DNA from: Cheilinus undulatus
Taxonomy: Eukaryota; Chordata; Actinopteri; Labriformes; Labridae
DNA length: 64,000 nucleotides
Assembly (NCBI RefSeq): GCF_018320785.1
Contig: NC_054870.1
Span: 1,613,199 to 1,677,198, forward strand
Reading direction: 5' to 3'
Both the position numbers and the translations under genes were made by a program. A model generated the notes under the pieces. The model made no database searches and was not told the DNA's origin. It was given only the letters and a program-made list of their open reading frames with translations. This document shows, one piece after another, positions 11,901-21,719 of the stretch (position 1 is the first letter of the stretch; each line of letters begins with the position of its first letter).

Positions 11901-14131
11901 ATCCATCAGTGGGAGTGGAAGAAGTCAGGAAAATCAGCAAGATGAAGGACTGGATTTTTATTTGGAAATGCATTTAACTTCTATCAAGTCAAAAATAATA
12001 ACCATAAAGTCAGCTCAGCCCAAATATTCTGCAACCCAAATTAACTTAAACTTCACTTAACTTAAATCAAACACTGCATTTGTTTAAAGATAAATGTGCA
12101 GTTTTTGATTTATGAAATTTTGTTTGTGTTGCAGAATTTAAGTAAACTTTTTAAAAATAAAATCTCAGAGTAAGGGAGAAAGTACCGATACCATTATCTG
12201 CTGTTGGGAACATTTTTTATTACAGTAACTATAAAAAAAAAATATGGATATTTTGCCTGTTAGAGTAGGAAATGCTGTCTTGATTAGGATAGTCAGCACC
12301 AAAATCTGGCAAACAAGATGATTCTGTAAATAACATCAACTAACTCACAATAGGCATTACTCAGGCTTTAGAAAAAAAATGGCATGAGTTTTGATGATTA
12401 ATTGTGCTGGTAGTGAGTGATGATTAGACGTTGAATCATATCTCTATTCTTCTTTCTGTGCTTCAGGTCAAAGAAGTGTCATCAAATGGACCCAACATAC
12501 CAACAGAGCAAAGCCCTCAGGGTTCCCAGCAGACCTTTCTGAGGGAAATGAAGCACCCTATTCTCCGCCCAGGTTATGTTCCTATACCGGTCTTCCATGA
12601 AGGTGCAGAACTAAGGCAGCAGCAAGATCCATGTTACTCTTATATTCATCCCAATACAACGCAGAGTATCTGGACAGAGGGCAGGACGCCTACCCCAACA
12701 CCAGGGCTCCACTGTAGACCAAGATCGCCATTGCATGGACCTTCAGAAAGTTGTCCTGCTGAACCTGGAAAGGCTGGCTCCCCTGTTTCACAAACAACAG
12801 AGGTTTGACTCTTAAGAATTCAGTCAAAAGATACTGGAATCCTGTATTTGTAGTTTATATGCAGAAATGCAGTCATGACGTTATTGTCATGCAATATAAA
12901 ATGCTTACATTTGTTTTATCCTATAGGTGTTAACACCCTTGCACCATCAACCTCCCAGGCCCAACAGCATTGGTCTTCAAGCAGGTTACATCCCCATTCC
13001 AGTGATTCATGAGGGTGGAGGAGGCCAAACACAGACACAGGCACAGTCTAGTCCATCGACCTACTCTCAGCGGATCCCCTTCTGTGAGCATACACAGCCC
13101 TTCAACCGATTCCAGAAAGATGAATGGCCAAGCTACTCTGTGGCAATGCAGCCTCCCCGGGAAAGGGCTTCTCCAATACTGCCTCCCCAGCATCGTGATG
13201 CTCCTTCAGTTAACCCTCCATCTCATATTATTAGCCAGTCACCTGTTCTATCACAGGTGATGGGAGAAATACCACAGGTATTTTTATTTAGTAGTTTTTC
13301 CTTTAGATTTTGTTGACTTTTGATATCACTATGTGTTGTACTGACAGCTTATTTTTAACTTCTAAGGCTCAGCAGCATACCCCAACAAGAGACCAGCTCC
13401 CAAAAATAGAGCAGGAACAACAAAGCACACAGCAGAAACCTGATAACACACAGTCCCCACCACTGCACCTGGGAGCTGATGCCATCAAGCCTCAACAACC
13501 TCAACAGTTCCAGAAACTTCCACTAGAGCAACCTCAACAGTTCCAGCAGCAGCAGCATCAGTTCCAGGACCCTCCTCAGACAACTCCACAGCCTCAGCAT
13601 CCTGAACAGTTAATGCAGACACAGCAGCAGTTCCAGCAGCCCCAGAAGCAAGAGCAACCACAGCCACATGCAGATATTACGGTTCAAACACCTCCAAGAC
13701 CAGAACCCCTGGACAAACAAGCAGTCCCCCCAGAGGTAACGGCAGAGGCTGAGCCAGCCTCTCAGTGCCAGACCCATCCAGGCTTGGCTAAAGTACAGCA
13801 GATAGTTGAACGGGTAGCTAAACTAGAGCAAGAGGTGAAGTGTTTCGCTGGGAAGAAAAATGATAAGAAATACTTGTTACTGGAGGAGCTACTGACTAAA
13901 GAGCTTTTAGCACTAGACTCTGTTGATCCAGAAGGTCGGCCAGATGTACGACAGGCAAGGCGGGATGGAGTCCGTCATGTCCAGAACATATTGGAGGAAC
14001 TGGAACAACTGGAAGAGCAGCCAGTCAGGTTAGCCAGCCAGGTGGCGAGGGAGGGAGACAGCGTACCACAGAGAGGAGAGCCGAGCACGGTCTTGAAAGG
14101 GAATATTGAGCTCGCAAATGAGACATCGTAA
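8764..14131 (+). CDS. bag3: BAG3 co-chaperone (BCL2-associated athanogene 3)
   Basis: Four coding exons, all phase 0: 8764-8934, 12467-12802, 12927-13277, 13367-14131, giving 540 residues (human 575). Order: WW domain at about residues 20-53 (PLPLGW ... TTTWNDPR); first IPV motif at 97-99 in [13 protein letters not shown]; second IPV at 193-195 in [12 protein letters not shown]; Gln/Pro-rich stretch at about 328-388; BAG domain at about 423-505, including [20 protein letters not shown] and [10 protein letters not shown]. In the family the BAG domain binds the Hsp70 nucleotide-binding domain, the IPV motifs bind small heat-shock proteins and the WW domain binds PPxY partners, linking chaperones to selective autophagy in the cytosol. 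The start at 8764 (A at -3) matches the human N-terminal length before the WW domain; upstream ATG 8737 overlaps the TATA box. The heat-shock element upstream suggests HSF1 control. Identity is very secure; the exact start less so. Confidence 0.97.
8935..12466 (+). other. BAG3 intron 1, with several MITE fragments
   Basis: A 3.5-kb intron. It holds a C14 homopolymer near 9998-10012, a fragment of a hAT family at about 10152-10320 (complete copy at 17543), a complete small hAT at 10932-11265, a foldback-like stretch at about 10650-10925, and TATCGATAC/CGATATTG-rich decayed repeat DNA at about 10450-10510 and 11440-11610. No additional exon was recognised. Confidence 0.6.
10932..11265. mobile_element. 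Short hAT-like MITE (334 bp) in BAG3 intron 1
   Basis: Ends CATTGGTTTCCAACC (left) and GGTTGGGAAACACTG (right) are inverted repeats. Flanked by 8-mers CTATAGGT (10924-10931) and ATATAGGT (11266-11273), 7 of 8 identical, the hAT duplication length. No coding capacity. G-rich tracts (GGGGGG-type) lie next to each terminus. Confidence 0.8.
13367..14131 (+). CDS. bag3: BAG3 exon 4, Gln/Pro-rich region and BAG domain
   Basis: Terminal coding exon of 254 residues after acceptor TTCTAAG. The first part is dominated by CAG/CAA and CCN codons (about 13491-13672). The BAG domain follows and is the best conserved part of the protein. The tail after the BAG domain is short (about 35 residues) compared with human. 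The frame on the opposite strand at 13485-13667 is a shadow of the CAG-rich run. Confidence 0.95.
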   Translation, partial: AQQHTPTRDQLPKIEQEQQSTQQKPDNTQSPPLHLGADAIKPQQPQQFQKLPLEQPQQFQQQQHQFQDPPQTTPQPQHPEQLMQTQQQFQQPQKQEQPQPHADITVQTPPRPEPLDKQAVPPEVTAEAEPASQCQTHPGLAKVQQIVERVAKLEQEVKCFAGKKNDKKYLLLEELLTKELLALDSVDPEGRPDVRQARRDGVRHVQNILEELEQLEEQPVRLASQVAREGDSVPQRGEPSTVLKGNIELANETS

Positions 14132-15190
14132 TGACTGCACACTTTAAAGTCAAGAAAACAGAAGGCTGCTGTGTATTTTATAGTGAAAACATACGCTCCA
14201 GTTTAATCTCACGCTAAAGCGTTCGCAGAATTGCATGCATTGATCAACAGTGTTGGTATTTCCTGGCATTCAGCACATAATTGATGGTAACTAAGTGCAA
14301 TCATGTTCTCCAAGCCAATGTTGTTGCCTTCTATGTAATGCCAATGTCATAATAAGAACGCTGTTATGATAAAGGTGTTGACAAAAAATGTCAAAGTTAA
14401 AGTTGAATAAGAGGCTTTTGTCCATAAGTGGAAAAGTGTTTTCTGAGAAGATGATTTATATAGTTGCCTTTTGTCCCGACTGTCCTAATTAATTAATTAA
14501 TTAATTGATTGATTAATTAATCATTGTTTGCTCACTGTTTGAGGCTTTTCTTGGTTTGATCACCACAGTAGTGTGTAGATGAGTGAAAGGAATGGGGCTT
14601 TATTTTAGCTGATGATGCTTTTTGGTGCATTACTGATTTAGTTTTCTTCGCACTTTGCCATTCAAACGTGTTGTGCTGAAAGAAAAGCAGCACTTTATTT
14701 AAAATGACATGATTCACACAGTTTTTGATTGATGTGTTTGAGTGTTTGTTTGTGCAATGCTTCACTTGTTATTTCAAAATATATCAGTATTAATATATTG
14801 TATTTTGGTACATTTTTGTGTCAGATGCAGATGAAATATGTGTCTTTCTTGAGAAGTGAAACAATCAGCACTTTGTGCCATTAAGGACAGTTTAAGATTG
14901 TACAAATGTTTCAGTGTTTCTACCAAAGCCACAATAAGGCTAAGTTAAAAATGGCCTTGGAGCCTTAAATCATGATGCCTTGAAAGTAAATTTGTCATTC
15001 AAAAAGGTTGAAAGTTATTCTGATGGTTTTTGCTACTGATTATGGTACTCTGATGAGTTATCTGTCTGCCTTACACACCCCTGATTGTGGCTTACTGTTG
15101 ATCACGGTTCATGAGGAGCAGGGTTCATGTATTGTTTGAAGCCAGTCACAATAGTATGCTTCTAAATAAAATGTATTTCACATGGATGTT
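14132..15190 (+). other. BAG3 3' UTR with polyadenylation signal
   Basis: AATAAA at 15165-15170 is followed by T/G-rich sequence, giving a 3' UTR of about 1.05 kb. It contains a short (TTAA)n tract at about 14487-14522. No open frame worth reporting. Confidence 0.7.
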
Positions 15191-15224
15191 GACTCATATT
15201 TGGATTCTTCTCACTCACTCTTGA

Positions 15225-15870
15225 GTTTTGTTAGAAGCACAGTAGATTTTTAACCTTGCAAAGCAGATGGATTTGTCTATTTCTGTGTTTCTCACTGTCG
15301 GACCCATTTTGCAAAGCTCCCGTCTGAACCGTTTGGGCCCGGTTAGAAAGTGACAGGACCAATCAGCGACGAGGGGCAGTACTTTCAGGGGCGGCGAAGT
15401 CGTGACGTAAACAAGCAGCAACAAGAGGCCGGTGCAGATGGCGGAAGAGATTAGCGTGGATGCTGCTAAAGCGCCAGTTTTATCAGAACTTGACGACATT
15501 TCTCTGTTAAAAGAAGAACAAAGAACAGCAGTGAGTTGTTTTCTTGTCAAAAACCACGAAAGTCGTGTACTGACATGTCTACAGTCGCCATGGTTCACGT
15601 TATGCAGTTCTCTATGGAGTTTACTCCTTGGTAGCAGCGCTTTTTTTTTTTTTTTTTTCTCCATTTTTCGGTAGCGGCTATGGCATCACGTGTTTTGTTG
15701 CTCTGATTGGCCCATAAAGATGTGACAGGCAGAACGTTCATCCAGTCACCCTCGAAATTTTTTTTAAAGTCTCTGCCCTTTCCCAAACACTGTCTATCAG
15801 TGGTTTACCAGATGGATGTGTGAAACAAATCCACATGGCGTGTCAGGTTATTAGATTTTAACATTTTAAG
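15225..15870 (+). repeat. Dispersed repeat with RecQ-helicase-like N-terminal remnant, copy 1
   Basis: Shares an ordered series of matching words with 30110-30840 (for example ACCTTGCAAAGCAGATGGAT near the start, and AAAGTC...CCCAAAC near the end). It carries a GC-rich promoter-like stretch with CCAAT and TGACGTAA (15358-15415) followed by an ATG frame from 15432 containing SELDDISLLKEEQRTAV. That is compatible with the start of a RecQ-type helicase core (LKxEQ...AL), but the frame loses similarity after about 35 residues. Starts just beyond the BAG3 poly(A) signal. Likely a piece of a multicopy helicase-bearing element or pseudogene; family not established. Confidence 0.5.
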
Positions 15871-16303
15871 GGGGAAAAATAGGCTTCATTTTTTGTGCCA
15901 TTCATTCCAACATCTTTTAAGATTTTACTCACTTCACTCGGCGTTAATCTTTCCTTATTGTCTTCTGTACTGAAACTGGAATGCGGCCTACATTTGAAAA
16001 GGTTTCAATAATGACCCTCCATAGAGCAAAGAACATTCAAATGATGTTCATTGTACAAATTAGCAGTCTACATGTGAACCTTTCTTTATTATTGTTTTTC
16101 GTAAAATGTAGAAGTTTGTCTGTACAACACACATAAGTAGGCCACTAATGTCGATCTAACAGTCATTGTATAGTCATTTGTAGGTTAAACTAAATTTTTC
16201 CAAACTTTTTTTACATCTTTTACCTGTGTACCTGTATGCTTCATTATGATGATAGTTTTCCCCCTAAAACGTCCCACTGTTTCTAAATACATGTTTACTG
16301 AGA
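15871..16303. other. Intergenic DNA, nothing recognised
   Basis: AT-rich, no coding frame or clear repeat ends seen. Confidence 0.4.
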
Positions 16304-16389
16304 TACAGGTGCATCTTAAAAAGTAGAATAGCATGAAACATTTCTTTTTACTGTTTTAATTCAAGAAGACTCTTCAAAATATTCTAGAC

Positions 16390-16837
16390 CAGTGGTTCTC
16401 AACTGGTCCAACCTCAAGACCCACCAGTCTGCCTTACAACATATCGTGACCCAAGTTTCCAAGACATTTTCAACACAGCATGTTTAGTTAATTGAATGTG
16501 TTGCAGTTTGGAGCATGACTGGACCAAAATGCATAACATGAAAAAAAGAGGGGATAAAACTGACAAGTTTTATATGATCTGTCCCCATCATTTTTCAATT
16601 TTCCAGAGATCTTGAGAAGTTAGTTTTTGTGGGAAAAGTAGCTTTACATTGCAAGAAAAGGAGATAAATTCATTGAAAAATGTATCAAATATATAAATAT
16701 ACCGAATTTCACAGTAAATGGGATAAAATAATAGGTATCGATGTATGCCCACTAAAGACTTCATTTTGCCACCATTTCATTCACCTAGTCATGACTTACT
16801 GAAACCTGCTCCATGACCCACCAGGTGGGAACCACTA
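16390..16837. mobile_element. hAT-like MITE (CAGTGGTTCTCAA type)
   Basis: Left end CAGTGGTTCTCAACTGG and right end GGTGGGAACCACTAG are imperfect inverted repeats typical of hAT non-autonomous elements. The expected 8-bp duplication is decayed. No coding sequence. Nested in the element at 16306-18451. Confidence 0.65.
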
Positions 16838-16906
16838 GTCTACTCTAGATTCATCATTACAAAGTAAAATATTTAAGACTTTTTTTTGTTTTAATGATGA
16901 TTACAG

Positions 16907-17214
16907 GGCTGCATGGCAGTGCAGGGGTTAGCGCTCACAGCAAGAAGGTTCCTGGTTCACTTCCTGGTCAGGGTCTTTCTGTGCGGAGTTCGCATGTTCT
17001 CCTCGTGCACGCATCTCCGGGTACTCTGGCTTCCTCCCACCAACAAAGACATGCTCATTAGGTTGACTGGTGACTCTAAATTCTATGTCAGCCCTGCCAT
17101 CGACTGGCGACCAGTCCAGGGTGTACCCTGCCTCTTGCCCAATGACAGCTGGGATACGCTCCAGCCCCCCTGTGACCCCCAACAGGATAAGGGGTATAGA
17201 AAATGGATGGATGG
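16907..17214 (+). mobile_element. SINE-like retroposon with ATGG tail
   Basis: Starts with a GGCTGCATGGCAGTGCAGG head and contains GGTTCCTGGTTCAC like a Pol III B-box. It ends in a GGATGGATGG tail. Flanked by the 9-bp direct repeat TGATTACAG at 16898-16906 and 17215-17223, evidence of target-primed insertion. The middle and 3' parts (GGCGACCAGTCCAGGGTGTA and beyond) match a very common fish repeat. The 130-residue frame here is not a gene. Confidence 0.75.
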
Positions 17215-17542
17215 TGATTACAGTTTAAAACTCCCAAAAATCGAAATCCACTATCTCAAAATATTAGAATATTACAAAACATTCCAAAAAGGATTGAAAT
17301 ACTGACCTTCTGGAAAAATGCCCTCATTTATGCACTCAGTACTGGTAACGAGTGCTTTAAATTGTTATTGTAACGACATTAATGACCTAAAACGAACATG
17401 TTACACTACAGGCTACCATAAAAAGCAGCTAACTCTGCACTGGTAGGCTCTCGACACGCTGACTCACGCCTCTGTCTTTGTGGAGTTCCCAGAGGTTCTG
17501 AAATCTGCTTTGTTTTACACTCCTCTGAAAGAGTGCTGCTTG

Positions 17543-18071
17543 CAGTGTTAATTTTGGCAGCTATCTTTAATCAAAGTCTTAGTTTTCATCTTTAAATAAA
17601 AGACATTTTAGTTTTAGTCACATTTTAGTCATTTCTAACCTTTTTAGTGTTAGTCTAGTTTGAGTCCATAAAAGTCCTCACATTTAGTCTTTACTTTTAG
17701 TCCAAGCATTTATTTTCTTGCCTAAATCTGGTACCAAATCATGATAGTGTGTTCTATGCAACCTTCTAAACCTGGGGTCCCTGCTTTCTACAGCTAAGAG
17801 GCAGAGCAGATACAGCTACATTGTTTTTTGACAGATTTACCCACAGTGGAGAACAGTGGGTAAATCTGTCCCACAGTGGATTTTGACTCTCTGACAAAAC
17901 TACATTATATCTTAGTCTAGTATTAGTCATCTTGATGAAAACTAAAGTTAGTTTTTGTCAGTTTTAGTCATCACAGATCTATTTTTGTTAGTCCTAGTCT
18001 AGTTTTTATCATGAAAAAAGGCTGTTTGTGAACATTTTTTGTCAGAGTTTTAGTCGACGAAATGAACACTG
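17543..18071. mobile_element. hAT-like MITE with perfect 8-bp target duplication
   Basis: Ends CAGTGTTAATTTT and GAAATGAACACTG. Flanked exactly by GCTGCTTG at 17535-17542 and 18072-18079. The interior is rich in TTTAGTC/CTAGTTT words. A fragment in the opposite orientation lies near 10152 in BAG3 intron 1. No transposase. Confidence 0.85.
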
Positions 18072-18451
18072 GCTGCTTGTGCTCCTTTTCTTACCGCACC
18101 TTTCTCTTCCAGTCAACTTTCCATAAATCTGCTTTAATATGGCCTCTGAGAACAGCCTGACCTTTCAGCAGTGACCTTCTGTGGCTTACCCTCCCTGTGG
18201 AGGATGTCAATATGTGTCTTCTGGACTTTTGTCAAGTCAGTAGTGTTCGCTGTGGTTATGGTTGTGTGCACTGAGCCTCTGGTTGAGAGAATCAACTCAG
18301 ACAATTTTAGGCCATAATCATCAACATTAAAACAAAAAAGTCATGAAATGTTTCAATTTCTAAAATATATATGGAAGTTTAACTTTTTGAAGTAAATCAC
18401 AAGAAAAAATGAAATTTTATATGATTTTTTATTTTTTTTTAAATGCACCTG

Positions 18452-20003
18452 TAGGTGCTTTAGCCAGGCTTACTTGCTTAATCTGAAATTTCCCATTCTT
18501 CAAGAAAATACAGAGCAAATAAAGGTGAAATCATTGGGAAAAGCCAGAAAAATAAATTCATACAGAAGCCCCTCAGTGAGGCCTATTCTTCCATTTCATC
18601 AGATTATAGTGAAATCATGTGATTCAGTAACTACTCATTTAATAAGTAGTAATATTTAGACACTTAAGTAAGTTGTTTACCTACAGCTTATTCTCATAAA
18701 GTCTCTGAGGATGGACATGTTGACGGTGCTCCTCCAGGTTACAGGAGAAGATTATGATAGTAGACAAACACAAACTGGTTCAGCACGCCTCTGAGCACAT
18801 CACTGATGACATGTTTGGAAGCTGCAGGCGCCTTGGTGGGTCCAGCACCTTTGAAAAGAGATTAAACGGCTCCGGGTGGATCCAGAGGGCATGACCAGAC
18901 ATTCAAGTGGCCAAGAGAGGTGTTGAACGTCATTTTCCATGTGACTCTTTCCTGTATGTGGATTGGGGGGGCATTGGAGAAGACATGGGCTCTAAAGAAG
19001 AGTTTGATGAAGGTTCTTATGGCTAAGACTGCTAAATCATTAAGACCAGGCTAATCGATGCATTGACCCTTCTTGGCCTCTGCTCCTAGAGGGGAGAATG
19101 ACAGACGGATAAAATGTATTTCTCCATAGCTCCTCTATCAAGACATGACAGGTTCGACAAATGACTGAAAGGTAAAGCAGCAGCAGGAATGGGGTGATAG
19201 TGCCGTTATAGGGACAGTGAGGGGGGCAGGAAAGAACCAGGTCCTTACAGAACACTAGAACTGGATCATGTTACTACTGGGGAACTACGGATAAGTTCAG
19301 CGCCACCTCTGAACACCCAGACTTTTCGTGTGCTCTTACTGAGGCAGGTATGGCAGCTCCAGGAGTGTAAGTGTCTCTTAATCACTCTCCACAGTCTGCA
19401 GCAGAGGAAGAAACGAGAACACATAATAAACACAATCTCTGAGAGTACAACAAAATACAAAGCATAGCAAAAAAACTCCTAAACAATCACTAGGAAAGGT
19501 TTTAAAACACAAAAAGTCCAACCATGAAATAAATGATATTAGTGATTACTTTGGAGTTTTCAATACTCTAAAGAGGTTGAGAAATAAAGCGTAATCTCCT
19601 TGATTTCCAGTTGGGCCGATGCACTTTGGGGTCTGGTAAGATTTGATCTTATTTTATCTTTATTTTTTAAGTTTAACTCGTTCATCTCTGACAACAAGCG
19701 AATGAGTGAAAGAGAAAATATACATCATTTTATTTGTCTGTCATTTACTACTCAGGTTACAGTCTGGGGTATTGATCTGATTGGTCAATTAAAGGGCATG
19801 AAGAAACGATGTTCAACAAGGGCCAATTTTTCTTCCCAGTCCAGCGCTGCCACAAATGGTTGATTTTTTTAAGGAAGTTAAATTTTACTATAAAAAGAGT
19901 AAAAATATCCTTTGAGAGAACTTGGCAATTCTTCAAGTGATGACTTAAACCCTCTATTATCCTTTACTACATTTAAATTATGTACTTTTTTAATGCCCAC
20001 TCT
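18452..20003. other. Intergenic DNA, no gene recognised
   Basis: Frames of 61-87 residues occur on both strands but show no domain I can support. One plus-strand stretch near 19760-19790 reads WGIDLIGQL, faintly like the integrase of Gypsy-type elements, too short to call. Confidence 0.4.
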
Positions 20004-21103
20004 TAGCGGTGGAAAAATACAAGATTATTGTATTTAAGTAAAATTACACTTACTTTAGCAAAAAATACTAAAGTAGAAGTAAAATTATTGTCAAATAAAT
20101 CTACTCAGGTACAAGTAAAACGTATTTAATTTAAAATTCAACTGAGGAGTTGTACAGTAAATTATGACAACAGGAGAATATAAACCATTTAGGATGTGAT
20201 GTGTGTGCAATGCCTGTAGTCACTGGTCAGTTTCATTTCATTGACAGAAAGCTGGAAGCTCCTCGTTTTAACCTTTAATTTATTCTTTTAACTAGAAATA
20301 GATGCTTTTTAAAATGTCATATAGGACTGAACGATTTGCAAAAATAGCTAATCTAATTATGATTTTTTTCCCCAATATTACGATTACGATTTAATATGCG
20401 ATTATTCTTCAGTTAATCTTATGTCTTTTTCACCAAATTCAAGCTATAAATAGTTCCATAAATAAGAGCATGTGCATTGAAAACAATGAAATTATTTCAG
20501 AAGCAATCAATCCATAGTAGCATGAATCTGAACATGGGGGTGCCACAAGCTTTAAGCTATAAAGGAGGCAGCTGGGGTGGAGGAGGTGTAGCTGGCTACC
20601 AGCTGATTGCAGCTGGGGTCTGACTTTGGTGAAGTAACACTCGGCTTCATCAGTTTTAGATAGAATGAGCTAACTACTTTTGTGTGTATTAAAAATGTGA
20701 TGTCATTTGCTTTGTTAAAGGGCGTTATCATTTTTATATCACTCATTTTGAATAAGAAAACCATACGTAAAACACGAAGAGGAGGATTTTTGTAAACCAT
20801 TTTATAAACTTGACACTTGAATGTGTGCATAATGTGCATAAAATCTCTGTCGCAAAAAAAAGGATTTATCAAACTGGTATTTTGACACCTTTCAAGTTAA
20901 AGAAATATTGCAGCTTCTGCAATTTATAAATTGCAGCAGGGCATATTGCGATTTAATCTAATTTGTGATTAGTTTCCCAGCCCTAATACAATACTTTTAA
21001 AAAATGTATTGATTTCAGAATGCACTCTAAAAGTACAGGTACCTACACAACTACTCAACTACAGTAATTTGAGTAAATGTGATTAGTTACTTTCCATGCC
21101 TGG
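20004..21103. mobile_element. Decayed hAT-like element (TACTTAAGTA type) with a nested MITE
   Basis: The left part (GCGGTGGAAAAATACAAG, then AAGTAAAATTACACTTAC) and the right part (GTACTCAA-like words ending TTAGTTACTTTCCATGCC) are the two halves of a common fish hAT MITE. Another MITE splits them at about 20324-20985. Exact ends and duplication are uncertain. Confidence 0.55.
20324..20985. mobile_element. MITE of the GGGCTG(A/G)ACAATTTG family, copy 1
   Basis: Starts AGGACTGAACGATTTGCAAA and ends GTTTCCCAGCCCTAA. The interior has ACGATTTAATATGCGATT and GCAGCTTCTGCAATTT blocks shared with copies at 44881-45400 and 60398-60927. Superfamily not resolved. Confidence 0.65.
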
Positions 21104-21313
21104 TTTTACTTTGTTTTTCTCTGGTTATCCACAGAAGGTTCATTTCTAAGGGGTTGTCATTTAACACAGAGTTATTCCTTTCCCAGTACCCTCGCACCTC
21201 TGGGGTCTTCCGGGTTCCTTGCTTCAATCTGAGTCTGATGGGGTCTGATGAAGTTCTGATGAGGGGGTCTTGATGAACTTCTTTCCTTAGCTCTGGCTTC
21301 TACGTTCCTGAGG

Positions 21314-21719
21314 ACCAATGATGACGACACAGATCACGTGTGATTGTTTAGAGCAGGAAACCGTCGCTTCCGGGTCCTAGGCGGCACGCAGCAGTCCTGG
21401 AACATATTCTCAGTCTTTTATACGTGTTTTCCACTTTACTGTCCACCATGACAGCGGTAAAGGCCGTCATTTCATCTGGAAGAGAATTAGAATATCATAA
21501 TGTGTAAAAGCAGATTAGACAAATCCGCTGCGCACCCAGCCGCTGTAGTAGCCGCTAGCTTGCTGGGTAACGCTAGCGAGCTACCGTAGCTCACCAACCT
21601 GGAGCGGGGTGACCATAGCAGCGGTTAGCTGCTGTTACAACCTCCGAGACGTGCAGGGAGTGAATTCCCTGTAACTGACTTCCAGCCAGTTACCTGTAAA
21701 TTTGACCAAAGGGTGTACA
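21314..21719 (+). promoter_or_regulatory. INPP5F promoter and 5' UTR region
   Basis: The only GC/CpG-enriched stretch before the INPP5F ATG. It contains CCAAT (21315-21319), a CACGTG E-box (21335-21340) and CTTCCGG, an ETS-type site (21367-21373), with no TATA box: a housekeeping-type promoter. Cap site not defined. Confidence 0.55.

Larger units (their letters stand above)
16306..18451. mobile_element. Decayed Tc1/mariner-type MITE holding three nested elements
   Basis: Outer ends CAGGTGCATCTT and (right) AAATGCACCTG are inverted and flanked by TA on both sides (16304-16305, 18452-18453). Subterminal sequence such as GCCATAATCATCAACATT matches the intact-ended element at 40396-42887, so it belongs to that group. 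Three younger insertions lie inside: a hAT MITE, a SINE-like retroposon and another hAT, leaving only fragments of the host. Confidence 0.7.

Noticed and set aside
13485-13667. Minus-strand Val/Ala-rich frame
   Set aside because: Shadow of the CAG/CAA-rich part of BAG3 exon 4.
16913-17305. 130-residue gene
   Set aside because: Translation of a SINE-like retroposon with target duplication.
19740-19863. Gypsy-type integrase fragment
   Set aside because: Only WGIDLIGQL is suggestive; flanking residues give no support.
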